DNA from: CBDIBC01 sp965276635
GTDB taxonomy: Bacteria; Actinomycetota; Acidimicrobiia; Acidimicrobiales; Palsa-688
Assembly (NCBI GenBank): GCA_965276635.1
Contig: CBDIBC010000005.1
Coordinates: forward strand, 1,426,001-1,490,000
DNA length: 64,000 nt
Direction: 5' to 3'
Below are positions 35,920 to 45,104 of this stretch, piece by piece (position 1 is the stretch's first letter; every line of letters begins with the position of its first letter). The notes under the pieces were generated by a model that saw nothing but the letters and a program-made list of their open reading frames with translations, had not been told where the DNA came from and did not search any database. The position numbers and the translations under genes were made by a program.

Positions 35920-36453
35920 TCCTCGTCGTGAGCTGCTGCTCACAAGAGGACCCATTCTCCGGGAATGCTGCAGGTGGGCCGTGTGCTCTGGGCCGTGTGC
36001 TCTGGCAAGGGAGCCCGTAATGGCGCCCTGTGATTTGCTCAATGAAGGGGCTGTCTGCGACGGCCCTTCGGCCGGACGCGCGGCTCGACGCCGAGTGAAA
36101 GCCGCACGGTCCGAATGATCCATCTGGTCTCGACACCAGCGGCATCCTGAAGCGGGCCGCTGCCGCCAGATCGACGGCTCGGGCGCTCTGAGGGCCGGGC
36201 GATGGGTGAGGGAGGAGGCACAGAACGTGCGCGCAGAGCACGAACGTGACCCTCTCTGGGTGCCGGGCCCCCGGGCCCCTCGTGCTGGTCGCGGCCTGTC
36301 CGAACGACGCTCCCGTCTGCAACCCGTTTGCAACCGGACCGATCAGAATCGGCTGTCAACATCCGGGACGCCCCCGGAGACCGAAGGTGCGTTTCCCCTG
36401 GTCAGCCCACTGTTGCGTCAATCCCGGGATGCATCCAAATGCTTTTGATCGGA
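35920..36453. other. Non-coding right end of the island
   Basis: About 530 bp with no credible gene. It contains a 14-bp tandem duplication (GGGCCGTGTGCTCT twice, 35976-36003) and, at 36316-36337, TCTGCAACCCG followed by TTTGCAACCGG, the counterpart of the 11-bp arm repeats at the left end. Confidence 0.5.
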
Positions 36454-36492
36454 GTTCACGTCCCCCCTCGCCCACGGTAAAACCCCCGGTGG
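36454..36492. other. attR: diverged copy of the tRNA-Leu 3' end
   Basis: It matches 15336-15374 at 35 of 39 bases, including all of GTCCCCCCTCGCCCAC and the AACCCC-x-GGTGG flank. No tRNA precedes it. It therefore marks the far boundary of the integration. Confidence 0.8.
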
Positions 36493-36614
36493 CACGCTTT
36501 CGGACGTGGTCGAGCGTCCAGAACGCCAGACGCTCCTTGCGGTCACTTCGTAGTGTCACGCAGCGGCAATCTCGTGCTCTTCAGCAAAGGCGTGAGCCAG
36601 GTACTCCGAGAACC

Positions 36615-37421
36615 CTAGGGCGATCCGACGAAGCGAGTGATCCACCTCGACATCGTGTCGTAGAGGTCCTGCTCGGACAAGCCGCTCGAAGCGAGCCCGA
36701 CCACCACCTGCTCGCAACCTCGGCCACCATCGGAGAACATCTCGGTTAGCGCTCGGCGCGCCTCGTGGCAGGTCGCCCCGAAGTCGGGGTGTCGCTCGCA
36801 ACGCTCGAAGGTGGCACGCACCTCGGAGGTGTTCGACACCGCCATCAGGCGCCACATGTCGGCGGCGTCCTTCGAGCGGAATCGCGAGGGCTTGCCCGCG
36901 TCGGCGGCAGCGAACCGCTCGTGGAGCTTCCAGGACTTGGCGCAGACCAGTGCGGCGACACCGGCGACGGCGACGTCGACGGCCGCCCGGCCGCTAGCTC
37001 CGATCGGACCGAAGCGATGTACCTGCTTGTCCAGCAGCGCCATCTCCACTCCCCGGGCACGACCGACCGACGACTTGCCGTGCACGCCCATCCGCGCCCC
37101 GCGGGTCCCAGTCCCGGCGAGTGCCTCGGGGGCGATGAGGTCTACCGTGGGCGGGACCGGCTGGCCACCCGGGGCGGTCGGGGTCAGTGAGTAGATGCCG
37201 GGTCGCTCGGGCCGGGCCGGGTGGAAGCCAGCGGCGATCATGGCGTCGGCCACGAGGGGGCGGTCCGAAACCAGCCTCGGGTCCACGGTTAGGTCGCCGT
37301 CGCTGGTCGCCGTTGGCGGGACGTCGGCCAGGTGACGGGTGTGCTCGTAGACGGCCTGCGCCCCGATGACCACCAGGGCGTCCCGGTGATCATGCAGCGC
37401 TTCGAGACAGGGATCTGGCAC
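36615..37421 (-). CDS. AbiEii-like nucleotidyltransferase-fold protein
   Basis: 268 aa from GTG 37421 (a TTG at 37439 would start inside the third att-like repeat). It reads HDHRDALVVIGAQAVYEHT and then TSDGDLTVDPRLV. The 'GxxAVxxH ... T.DxDL' arrangement recalls MNT/AbiEii nucleotidyltransferases, with Asp-x-Asp-like residues as SDGDL. The middle carries VDLIAPE and ALLDKQVHRFGPIG; the rest is helical. AbiEii toxins transfer nucleotides to tRNA, but no AbiEi antitoxin gene is adjacent, so a toxin role is only a possibility. It is the only gene between the second and third att-like sites. Confidence 0.5.
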   Translation of the reverse strand: MPDPCLEALHDHRDALVVIGAQAVYEHTRHLADVPPTATSDGDLTVDPRLVSDRPLVADAMIAAGFHPARPERPGIYSLTPTAPGGQPVPPTVDLIAPEALAGTGTRGARMGVHGKSSVGRARGVEMALLDKQVHRFGPIGASGRAAVDVAVAGVAALVCAKSWKLHERFAAADAGKPSRFRSKDAADMWRLMAVSNTSEVRATFERCERHPDFGATCHEARRALTEMFSDGGRGCEQVVVGLASSGLSEQDLYDTMSRWITRFVGSP

Positions 37422-37440
37422 CCGTTGAGCGGAGCTCAAC

Positions 37441-37456
37441 GTCCCCCCTCGCTCAC
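37441..37456. other. Third att-like core
   Basis: GTCCCCCCTCGCTCAC differs from the tRNA-Leu core by one base and is preceded by CTCAAC, similar to TTCAA of the T-loop. It lies 1 kb beyond attR in the same orientation. It could be the true outer end of an earlier or tandem insertion. Confidence 0.55.
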
Positions 37457-37598
37457 CCGGTGTCGGGCTGCCGAGTGGGGTCTTCAGCGCAGGCTCGTTC
37501 CGGTCGATGAGTCAGATGTGACGTTGGTCAATTCGGTGCGAGCCGCGGTGTCGCGCAGTGGGCCATCCGGCCGGGGCGCCGGGGCGGAGGACGAGGCC

Positions 37599-38609
37599 GT
37601 GAACCGGGTGCGCTCGCGAGCTGCGGTGCTCTTCCTGGTCCTGGGCTCGCTGCTCCCGCTCCTGGCCATCGTGCTCCCGAGCTACCTGCGTCCGGGTGCG
37701 GGACCGGTCGCGTTGGTAGCCGGTATGTCCTGCAGCACCCTGGCGGGCGCGTGGGCGGTCGCCCGTTGGGGCGTTCCTTCGTTCCTGGTCATCCCGGTGG
37801 CGGTCAGCGGGGACGCGATCGTGCTCCTGACGTTCTTCACGCCCGCGGACCGGAGCGTGGCGACGGTGAACGTGACGTCGTTGGCCGTGGTGATGTTCTT
37901 CGTTGCCGTGTTCGGCACCCGCCGGGACCTGATCGTGCAGGCGGTGCTGGCCAACGCGGTGGTGTGTGGTGGTCTGATCGCCGACCGACGCAGCTGGCCG
38001 GCGGCGCTGATGTACCTGCTGTGGAGCAACTTCGGGCTCGTGCTGCCCTCCTTTGCCATGTTCACCCTGCGGGCCCGGCTCAACCAGGTTCGGGAGCACG
38101 CCGAGCACGTAGCGCGGATCGATCCGCTCACCGGTGTGTTGAATCGTCGCGGGCTGACAGAGGGTGCACCGCAGCTGGTCCACGCCGCGTCGGCGGCCCA
38201 GCTGCCCCTGACGGCGATGACCTGTGACCTCGACCACTTCAAGCGCATCAACGACAGTTACGGTCACGCCGTCGGCGACGAGGTCCTCACTGCCGTGGCG
38301 GCGACGCTGCGGGCCAGCGTGCGGGCCACGGATCTGGTGGTCCGCCTCGGCGGGGAGGAGTTCGCGGTGCTGACCGCTCTCCCGCTCGCCGAGAGCACCG
38401 GATTGGCGCACCGACTGCGGAGCAGCGTCGAGCAGACCTGCGCCCGATGGGGTCAGACCATCAGCATCGGGGTGGCCTGGACCGACCCCGACAGCCGGCG
38501 GGTCGACGCCGAGAAGCTGGTGTGGGAGCTGATCGACCGGGCCGACGAGCTGACCTTCGTGGCCAAGGCGGCGGGACGCAACCGGGTGGAGGTCCCGACT
38601 GCGGCCTGA
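37599..38609 (+). CDS. Membrane-bound GGDEF diguanylate cyclase
   Basis: 336 aa from GTG 37599, eight bases after GGAGG; GTG 37518 would add 27 residues. About six hydrophobic helices fill residues 8-165; the GGDEF domain (about 180-330) has RIDPLTGVLNRRGL, the CDLDHFKRINDSYGHAVGDEVL metal/substrate loop, and active-site GGEEF. All residues for making c-di-GMP are present. No I-site RxxD is evident five residues before GGEEF (DLVVRLGGEEF), so product inhibition may be absent. First intact chromosomal gene after the island. Confidence 0.9.
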   Translation: MNRVRSRAAVLFLVLGSLLPLLAIVLPSYLRPGAGPVALVAGMSCSTLAGAWAVARWGVPSFLVIPVAVSGDAIVLLTFFTPADRSVATVNVTSLAVVMFFVAVFGTRRDLIVQAVLANAVVCGGLIADRRSWPAALMYLLWSNFGLVLPSFAMFTLRARLNQVREHAEHVARIDPLTGVLNRRGLTEGAPQLVHAASAAQLPLTAMTCDLDHFKRINDSYGHAVGDEVLTAVAATLRASVRATDLVVRLGGEEFAVLTALPLAESTGLAHRLRSSVEQTCARWGQTISIGVAWTDPDSRRVDAEKLVWELIDRADELTFVAKAAGRNRVEVPTAA

Positions 38610-38661
38610 GTAGCTGTCGAGGATAGAGTTCGGTCGCTGACCGGAGGACAGGAGGCGGCGC

Positions 38662-39573
38662 ATGAGCGGACACCACCGCAGCTCGGCTCGCGCCCAGAGC
38701 GATCTGCGCTACCTGGGTGGGGCGTTGGCGCTCATCGTGGCGTTCATGGTCGGCGAGGTGGTGGCGGCCGTCTTGAGTGGGTCGCTGGCGCTGCTGGCCG
38801 ACGCTGGCCACATGCTCACCGACGCCGGTGCCCTCGGCCTGTCGATGTGGGCGTTGCGGTTGGCCCAGCGACCGGCCCGGGGGCCGCTGACCTATGGTTT
38901 CCAGCGGGCCGAGATCCTCTCGGCGTCGGTGAACGGCGTCACTCTGCTCGTCATCAGCGCGCTGATCGTCTTCGAGGCCGTCCGCCGGCTCATCACCCCA
39001 GGCCAGGTGCACGGTGGGTTCCTGGCCGTGGTGGCCGGCGTCGGCGTGGTGGTGAACCTGGGCGCCACCTGGCTGCTGGCGCGCGCCGACCGCAGCCGGC
39101 TGAACGTGGCCGGAGCGTTCGCCCACATCGTCACCGACCTGTACGCCTTCGTCGGCACCCTGATCGCCGGCATCGTCATCATCGCCTTCGGCTACGAGCG
39201 GGCTGACGCGGTGGCCTCGTTGCTCACCGTGGTGCTGATGCTGGTGGCGGCCCGCCGGCTGCTGTGGGCGTCGGGGCGCATCCTGCTCGAGGCGGCCCCC
39301 GAGAACGTCGACCTCGACGAGCTGCGCGCCCACCTCCTCGGGGTCGCCCACGTCCAGGCCATCCACGACCTGCACGCCTGGGCGCTCACCTCCGACCTGC
39401 CGGCGGTCTCCGCCCACGTGGTGGTGGGCGAGGACTGCTTCGCGGAGGGGGCCGCGCCGCGCTTGCTCGACCAGCTCCAGGCCTGCCTGGCCGGCCACTT
39501 CGACATCGAGCACTCCACCTTCCAGTTCGAGCTGGCCGGCCACGTCGACCATGAGGGAGCCCACCACCAGTGA
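38662..39573 (+). CDS. Cation diffusion facilitator (CzcD/ZitB-type Zn2+ efflux)
   Basis: 303 aa, six helices. Transport-site motifs are DAGHMLTDAGAL in helix 2 (HxxxD) and AFAHIVTDLYAFVG in helix 5 (HxxxD), the pattern of Zn/Cd-transporting CDF proteins. The His-rich loop is short; cytosolic domain IHDLHAWALTSDLPAVSAHVVV is typical. It exports divalent metal by proton antiport. RBS GGAGG is seen at 38650. Confidence 0.92.
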   Translation: MSGHHRSSARAQSDLRYLGGALALIVAFMVGEVVAAVLSGSLALLADAGHMLTDAGALGLSMWALRLAQRPARGPLTYGFQRAEILSASVNGVTLLVISALIVFEAVRRLITPGQVHGGFLAVVAGVGVVVNLGATWLLARADRSRLNVAGAFAHIVTDLYAFVGTLIAGIVIIAFGYERADAVASLLTVVLMLVAARRLLWASGRILLEAAPENVDLDELRAHLLGVAHVQAIHDLHAWALTSDLPAVSAHVVVGEDCFAEGAAPRLLDQLQACLAGHFDIEHSTFQFELAGHVDHEGAHHQ

Positions 39574-39647
39574 GCAAGCTCGGTTGTGGCCGGCTCGGCT
39601 CGTCACGATCCAGCACCTGAGGCCCGGCACGCTCGTAGAATTGCGCC

Positions 39648-40382
39648 GTGGCCCTTGCTGATCAGATTCGCTCCTACTGGGACATCGATTCGTCGACCTA
39701 CGACGACACGCCCAGCCACCGCCCGACCTCGGCCGCCGAGCAGGCGGCATGGGCCACCGCCCTGGCCCGGCTCCTGCCCACACCGCCTGCTCGCGTCCTC
39801 GATTGCGGTGCTGGCACCGGGTTCCTGAGCCTCATCGCGGCCCGGCTGGGCCACAAGGTGACGGCCCTGGACCTCTCCAGCGGCATGCTCGGCCAGCTGC
39901 GGGCCCGGGCCGACAGCATGGGCGTCGGCGTGGAGATGGTGGAGGGCTCGGCCGACGCCCCGCCCGCCGGTCCCTTCGACGCCGTCATGGAACGCCACCT
40001 CCTGTGGACGCTGCCCGATCCGGTGGCTGCCCTCACCGCATGGCGCCAGGCCGCGCCGGCCGGACGGCTGGTGGTCTTCGAGGGCCTGTGGGGCCAGGCC
40101 GATGCGCTCGAGGCCCTGCGGTCCCGCGGTCGCCACGCCCTGCGCCGCTGGCGCAAGCGCCCCGACGACCACCACAGCCACTACGACGCCGACGTCCAGG
40201 CCGCCCTTCCCTTCGGGCGGGGGACGCCCCCCTCTGCGGTGGTCGACGCCGTGCAGGCCGCCGGCTGGCCCGATCCCTGGTTGGAGCGCCTGCGCGACAT
40301 CGAATGGGCGGCGGCGGTCGACCTCCCCCTGCCCGAACGGCTGCTCGGCGTCCCGCCCCGCTTCGTCGTCACCGCCGGCTGA
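39648..40382 (+). CDS. SAM-dependent methyltransferase (class I)
   Basis: 244 aa from GTG 39648. Motif I is VLDCGAGTGFLSLIAARLGHKVTALDLS, motif II/III follow (FDAVMERHLLWTLPDP, the usual 'H.L.W.LPDP' of Methyltransf_11). It probably methylates a small molecule; substrate unknown. It ends 10 bp before the XdhC-like gene and may share its transcript. Confidence 0.85.
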   Translation: MALADQIRSYWDIDSSTYDDTPSHRPTSAAEQAAWATALARLLPTPPARVLDCGAGTGFLSLIAARLGHKVTALDLSSGMLGQLRARADSMGVGVEMVEGSADAPPAGPFDAVMERHLLWTLPDPVAALTAWRQAAPAGRLVVFEGLWGQADALEALRSRGRHALRRWRKRPDDHHSHYDADVQAALPFGRGTPPSAVVDAVQAAGWPDPWLERLRDIEWAAAVDLPLPERLLGVPPRFVVTAG

Positions 40383-40392
40383 GCTGCGGACC

Positions 40393-41445
40393 GTGGCCGA
40401 GCCCTTGACGAACACGGACGTGTCGTCCAGCACGGAGGACATCGCCCGCCAGATCGCCGACTGGGTGGCAGCGGGGCGACCGGTCACCACCGGCCGGGTC
40501 ATCGGCATCGAGGGCTTCTCCACCTGGCCCGGCGCTCAGCTGGTGGCCTTCGACGGGACCGGAGCTCGCGTCGGCGAGGTTCTGGGTGCTCCGGGGACGG
40601 GCCGTCTTGGTCCGGCCGCCGCCGAGCTGCAGGCCAGCGGTGGCGGCCGGACGGTCGTGGACGTGGAGATCCACGGGCTCGAGGTGGCGGCCGCCGGGCT
40701 GTCCTGCGGCGGGCGGGCCGAGGTGCTCCTGGAGTCCGCAGCTGCGGTGCCCGCCGGGGCGTGGAGCGCGATGGCGGCCCGCCGACCGGTGGCGCTGGTG
40801 ACCCCGCTCCACTCGGCCGGGGCCTCCACGCTCGTCGAGGCGGACGGGGCGTGCAGCGGGCCGCCGTTGGAGGACGACCTCCTGGCCACGGCGAGCACCC
40901 TGCTCACGTCCGGGCAGTCCGGGGTGCGGCGCACGTCGCCGGAGGAGGGGACCACCTGGCTGATGGAGTCGTGGGTGCCGGTGCCGCGTCTGGTCATCGT
41001 CGGGGGAGGCGACCTGGCCGCGGCCATCACCGCCCAGGCCGCGCTGCTGGGATGGGAGTCGCGCGCCACCGAGCGCGACGACGTGGCCGACCTCCTGGCC
41101 TGGGCGGGCGGGTCGGATGCCGTCGCCGTCCTCAGCCACGATCCGCACGTAGACACCCCTGCCCTGCGCGCCGCCCTGGCCGCCGGGGTGGCCTACGTCG
41201 GAGCCATGGGCTCGCGGGCCACGCAGAGCCGCCGCCTCGAGCGCCTGGCCGCGGCCGGCGTCTCGGGCGACCAGCTCGATCGCATCCACCGACCCATCGG
41301 CCTCGACCTCGGGGGTCGCGGCGCGGCCGAGGTGGCCCTGTCGATCTGCGCCGAGATCCTGGCGGTGCGCTGCGGGCGCGACGGGCGACCGTTGCGCGAC
41401 CGGCAGGCCCCGATCCACGACACGCTTCCACTGTCCGGCTCCTGA
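40393..41445 (+). CDS. XdhC/CoxI-family protein
   Basis: 350 aa from GTG 40393. N-terminal XdhC domain (DWVAAGRPVTTGRVIGIEG... GRLGPAAAELQASGG) and C-terminal Rossmann domain (VPRLVIVGGGDLAAAITAQAALLGW; AYVGAMGSRATQSRRLERL; RIHRPIGLDLGGRGAAEVALSI). The family inserts sulfurated molybdenum cofactor into xanthine or CO dehydrogenases. The CGGR-like Cys region is present as LSCGGRAEVLLE. No molybdoenzyme gene is in the window. Confidence 0.88.
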   Translation: MAEPLTNTDVSSSTEDIARQIADWVAAGRPVTTGRVIGIEGFSTWPGAQLVAFDGTGARVGEVLGAPGTGRLGPAAAELQASGGGRTVVDVEIHGLEVAAAGLSCGGRAEVLLESAAAVPAGAWSAMAARRPVALVTPLHSAGASTLVEADGACSGPPLEDDLLATASTLLTSGQSGVRRTSPEEGTTWLMESWVPVPRLVIVGGGDLAAAITAQAALLGWESRATERDDVADLLAWAGGSDAVAVLSHDPHVDTPALRAALAAGVAYVGAMGSRATQSRRLERLAAAGVSGDQLDRIHRPIGLDLGGRGAAEVALSICAEILAVRCGRDGRPLRDRQAPIHDTLPLSGS

Positions 41446-41527
41446 CCCGTGCCCTTTGCCCAACTCGTGGTCGACTCGAGGTCGATATTCACGGTGCGGT
41501 CGACCACCAGTTGCGGCTGCCCGCCGC

Positions 41528-43162
41528 TCAGGACCGGCGGGCGGCCCGGTAGCGGCGGATCAGGGCGTTGGTGGAGCTGTCGTGGTCGAGGGTGGGCTCG
41601 GACTCCGACGTCAGCTGGGGGACGATGCGCTGGGCCAGGGCCTTGCCCAGCTCCACGCCCCACTGGTCGAAGGAGTTGATGCCCCACACCACGCCCTGGG
41701 TGAGCACCCGGTGCTCGTAGGTGGCCACCAGCTCACCCAGCACACGTGGCGTCAGCTTCGGGGCCAACAGTGTGCTCGTCGGCCGGTTCCCCGGGAAGGT
41801 CCGGTGCGGGACCTGGGCCTCGGCGATGCCTTCGACCCGGGCCGCCTCGGCCGTCTTGCCGAACGCCAGGGCCTCGGTCTGGGCGAAGAGGTTGGCCATC
41901 AACAGGTCGTGATGGGTCCCCACCCGATGGTTCGGCTCCAGGAACCCGATGAAGTCGGCCGGGATCAGCCGGGTGCCCTGGTGGAGCAGCTGGTAGTAGG
42001 CGTGCTGGCCGTTCGTCCCCGGCGTCCCCCACACCACCGGGCCGGTCGAGAGGTCGACGGGCTCGCCGGCCAGGGTGACCCGCTTGCCGTTCGACTCCAT
42101 CTCCAGTTGCTGCAGGTAGGCCGGGAACTTCTCGAGGTAGTGGTTGTAGGGGAGCACGGCCTGGGTCTCGGCGCCGAACAGGTCGTAGTACCAGACCCCG
42201 ATCAGCCCCATCAGCACCGGCAGGTTCGCCGCCAACGGAGCCGTCCGCACGTGCTCGTCCATGGCGTGGAAGCCCTCGAGCATCTGGCGGAAGGCGTCGG
42301 GGCCGACCGCGATCATCAGCGACAGCCCGATGGCCGAATCGTAGGAGTAGCGGCCGCCGACCCAGTCCCAGAAGCCAAACATGTTGTCGGTGTCGATGCC
42401 GAACTCGCTCACCTTGTCGGCGTTGGTGGAGACGGCCACGAAGTGCTTGGCCACCGCGTCGGCGCCCAGGCTGTGAACGAGCCAGTCGCGCGCTGTGGTG
42501 GCGTTGGTGATGGTCTCCAGGGTCGTGAACGTCTTCGAGCTGATGACGAACAGCGTCTCCGCCGGGTCCAGGTCGTGGGTCGCCTCCCAAACGTCGCTGC
42601 CGTCCACGTTCGACACGAACCGGCACTCGATGTCGCGCTGGCTGATCTGCAGCAGCGCCTGGTAGGCCATGGCCGGCCCGAGATCCGATCCGCCGATGCC
42701 GACATTCACCACGGTGCGGATGCGCCGGCCGGTGGCACCGGTCCAGCCGCCCCGGCGGACCCGCTCGGCGAAGGCGGCCATGCGGTCCAGGACCTGGTGC
42801 ACGTCGGGCACCACATCGTGGCCGTCCACCTCGATGTGCGCTGAACGCGGTGCCCGCAGGGCCACGTGCAACACGGCCCGATCCTCGGTCACGTTGATGT
42901 GCTCGCCGGCGAACATGGCGTCGATGCGCGCTCGCAGCCCAGCCCGCTCGGCCACCGCGACGAGGAGGCGCACAGTCTCGGCCGTCAGGCGGTGCTTGGA
43001 GTAGTCGAGGTGGAGGTCGACGGCGTCGAGGCTGAGCGTCGCGGCCCGAGACGGGTCGTCGGCGAAGAGGTCACGCAGGTGGACGTCGCGCAACGTCTGG
43101 TGGTGGTCCCGCAGTGCCCGCCATTCTGCGGTCTCGGTGATCCGCACCGGGGTGATGTCCAT
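41528..43162 (-). CDS. pgi: Glucose-6-phosphate isomerase
   Basis: 544 aa from ATG 43162, preceded by GGAGGACGG. Signatures: VNVGIGGSDLGPAMAYQAL, SKTFTTLETITNA, GGRYSYDSAIGLSLMIAVG, GTPGTNGQHAYYQLLHQG and INSFDQWGVELGK. It interconverts glucose-6-phosphate and fructose-6-phosphate. Full length for the bacterial enzyme; the catalytic Glu (in WGTPGTNGQHA region) and His/Lys positions are intact. A 270-residue upstream extension in frame overlaps the divergent HAD gene and is not used. Confidence 0.96.
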   Translation of the reverse strand: MDITPVRITETAEWRALRDHHQTLRDVHLRDLFADDPSRAATLSLDAVDLHLDYSKHRLTAETVRLLVAVAERAGLRARIDAMFAGEHINVTEDRAVLHVALRAPRSAHIEVDGHDVVPDVHQVLDRMAAFAERVRRGGWTGATGRRIRTVVNVGIGGSDLGPAMAYQALLQISQRDIECRFVSNVDGSDVWEATHDLDPAETLFVISSKTFTTLETITNATTARDWLVHSLGADAVAKHFVAVSTNADKVSEFGIDTDNMFGFWDWVGGRYSYDSAIGLSLMIAVGPDAFRQMLEGFHAMDEHVRTAPLAANLPVLMGLIGVWYYDLFGAETQAVLPYNHYLEKFPAYLQQLEMESNGKRVTLAGEPVDLSTGPVVWGTPGTNGQHAYYQLLHQGTRLIPADFIGFLEPNHRVGTHHDLLMANLFAQTEALAFGKTAEAARVEGIAEAQVPHRTFPGNRPTSTLLAPKLTPRVLGELVATYEHRVLTQGVVWGINSFDQWGVELGKALAQRIVPQLTSESEPTLDHDSSTNALIRRYRAARRS

Positions 43163-43216
43163 CCGTCCTCCATTCGAGCTTCGGCGCCCCGGTTCTACAC
43201 GCTGTAGCGTGTCGAG

Positions 43217-43918
43217 GTGATCCGCCGCCTGCTGCTCTGGGACGTCGACGGCACCCTCCTGCATGCCGGTGCGCTCGGCGCCGAGGTCTTCGACGACGCC
43301 CTGGAGGATGCCTTCGGGCGCCGGCCAGAGACCCGGGTGCTGATGAGCGGGAAGACCGATCCGCAGATCGTGCGGGAGTACCTGGCCCTCATGTCCCTCG
43401 CCGAAGACGAGGACACCCTGCCCACGGTCCTCCGCCACCTCGAGCGGCGCCTGGCGGCGGTCAAGGCCCGGGTCGCCGCCGAGGGAACGCCCTGCCCGGG
43501 CGTGCCGGCGCTGCTCGAACGGCTGCAGCGCGACGACCGGGTGCTGTCGACCCTCCTGACCGGCAACATCGCGGCCAATGCCGTGGTCAAAGTAGCGGCG
43601 TTCGGCCTCGAGCGGTACCTCCATCTCGAGCTGGGTGCCTACGGCAGCGACGACGCCGACCGTGAGCGCCTGGTACCGGTGGCCATGACCCGCGTAACCG
43701 CCGCCCGCCACGTGCGCCTCCAGCCCGACGACGTGTGGGTCATCGGTGACACACCCCGTGACCTGGCCTGCGCCCGCGCCGCTGGCGCCCACTGCCTCCT
43801 CGTGGCCACCGGCCGGACGTCCGCCGACGAGCTGGCGGTCTGCGGCGCCGACGCCGTGGTGGATGACCTGAGCGACACCGAAGGCGTGGCCAAGCTGCTC
43901 CTCGCCGGACTGGATTGA
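43217..43918 (+). CDS. HAD-superfamily phosphatase (phosphoglycolate-phosphatase-like)
   Basis: 233 aa from GTG 43217. Motif I WDVDGTLLHAG, motif II LLTGNIAANAVVK, motif III/IV region ...DDVWVIGDTPRDLACARAAGA. A helical cap lies between motif I and II (C1 type). It dephosphorylates a small phosphate ester; phosphoglycolate is a common substrate of this group but not shown. Divergent from pgi over 54 bp. Confidence 0.88.
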   Translation: MIRRLLLWDVDGTLLHAGALGAEVFDDALEDAFGRRPETRVLMSGKTDPQIVREYLALMSLAEDEDTLPTVLRHLERRLAAVKARVAAEGTPCPGVPALLERLQRDDRVLSTLLTGNIAANAVVKVAAFGLERYLHLELGAYGSDDADRERLVPVAMTRVTAARHVRLQPDDVWVIGDTPRDLACARAAGAHCLLVATGRTSADELAVCGADAVVDDLSDTEGVAKLLLAGLD

Positions 43919-43981
43919 CGGAGTTTGGCCCATAGGTCGTGACTGAGGTGGGTCACGCCGGGTCGCTAACGTAGGTCCGCT

Positions 43982-45079
43982 ATGGCGCTGGCCGGTCGTT
44001 CACCACGCCGGAGCGGCGGTGGTGGCAGACGGCTGCTGATCGTGGCCGTCGTGCTCACGTTACTCGTGCTGCTGATCGATGCCTCCATCAAGTCCCGTTC
44101 CCCCGTAACCCTGCAGACCCTCGGCGAGCAGGCGTGGGTGGATCGCGTCCTACCGGTGGTTACCCAGTCGACCGAGCAGGGCCAGCAGATCAACCTGATC
44201 CGCTCCGGCGGGACGCAGATGCAGGCGGGGGCCATCACCGCGTCGCTGAACCAGACGGCCAGCTCCGCCATGCGCGTCTACCGGACGGTGGCAGCCCTGA
44301 AGCCGCCACCGGTCGTGGCCGGGTCCAATGGCCTGCTGGAGGCGTGCCTGCTCGTGCGGGCCAACGCGGCGGCGTCGTTGGCCAAGGCCATGAACGCCGA
44401 GCTGTCGGGTGCGCGGCCGTCGGTGACGTCGGATCCGCAGCTGGCGACCTTCGTCCAGGCCGGAGCGGACTTCCAGATCTCGGACCGGGCCTTCGTGCTG
44501 TTCACCCAGAACCTGCCGAACGTCGGCGTGCATGTCCCCTCGTCCCGGTGGGTGACCAACTCCGGCGAGTACGACAGCCAGAGCCTGCAGACGTTCCTGT
44601 TGACGCTGCGGAACGCCACCAACTCGGTGCCGGTCCACCAGCTGACCATCGTGTCGCTCAGCACCAACCCGCCCCCCGTCAGCGCGGCGGGGGCGCTGCA
44701 GGACCTGCCGCCCACCTCGGCGTTGGGCGTGACCGTCGTCGTCGCCGACACCGGCAACCAGCCGGAGCCGAACCTGACGGTGACCGCGTCCGTCAGCCCG
44801 TCAAAGGGAGCGTCATCGGTCAGGGACTTCATCAGCCTCACCCCCGGGCAGAGCCAGGCGTTGTCGCTGGGACCGCTCGCGCCACCGCTCGGCACGCCGG
44901 TCAGCCTCAGGGCGACGGTCACCCCGGCCAGTGGGTCGTCGACGCCGGGAGCGAGCTACGCGGTGACCATCCAGCTCACCGACCCGAACGCGCCAGGCAC
45001 GACCACCACGACACTGCCTTCCCAGACGCCGTCGACCACCACCACGCCGCCCTCGCAGACGAGCCAGCCGGCCGGCTGA
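43982..45079 (+). CDS. Signal-anchored extracytoplasmic protein of unknown function
   Basis: 365 aa. A basic start and one helix (LLIVAVVLTLLVLLIDASI, about 18-36) anchor an exported domain of ~300 residues and a Thr/Pro/Ser-rich tail. No enzyme motif. The second half (LGVTVVVADTGNQPEPNLTVTASV... PVSLRATVTPAS) looks like an Ig-like/CARDB beta-sandwich. A structural wall or surface role is a guess. Confidence 0.75.
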   Translation: MALAGRSPRRSGGGGRRLLIVAVVLTLLVLLIDASIKSRSPVTLQTLGEQAWVDRVLPVVTQSTEQGQQINLIRSGGTQMQAGAITASLNQTASSAMRVYRTVAALKPPPVVAGSNGLLEACLLVRANAAASLAKAMNAELSGARPSVTSDPQLATFVQAGADFQISDRAFVLFTQNLPNVGVHVPSSRWVTNSGEYDSQSLQTFLLTLRNATNSVPVHQLTIVSLSTNPPPVSAAGALQDLPPTSALGVTVVVADTGNQPEPNLTVTASVSPSKGASSVRDFISLTPGQSQALSLGPLAPPLGTPVSLRATVTPASGSSTPGASYAVTIQLTDPNAPGTTTTTLPSQTPSTTTTPPSQTSQPAG

Positions 45080-45104
45080 CCGTCTCCGTGGAGCCGCCCC
45101 CCGA

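Larger units (their letters stand above)
15357..36492. mobile_element. Integrative element in tRNA-Leu (Tyr integrase, RepA-like ATPase, MobF relaxase)
   Basis: It is bounded by the tRNA 3' end and its diverged direct repeat. Left end: integrase, XRE repressor, excisionase-like HTH, ATPase, putative origin DNA and relaxase, a typical actinobacterial integrative mobilisable module. Right end: cargo and nested transposons. No conjugation pore or FtsK-like transfer gene is seen, so it would need help to transfer. The relaxase has an in-frame amber and both repeats have diverged, suggesting an old, immobile resident. Confidence 0.8.

Noticed and set aside
35976..36003. 14-bp tandem duplication as part of a CRISPR or repeat array
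   Set aside because: Only two adjacent copies without spacers; no CRISPR array or cas gene is seen in the window.
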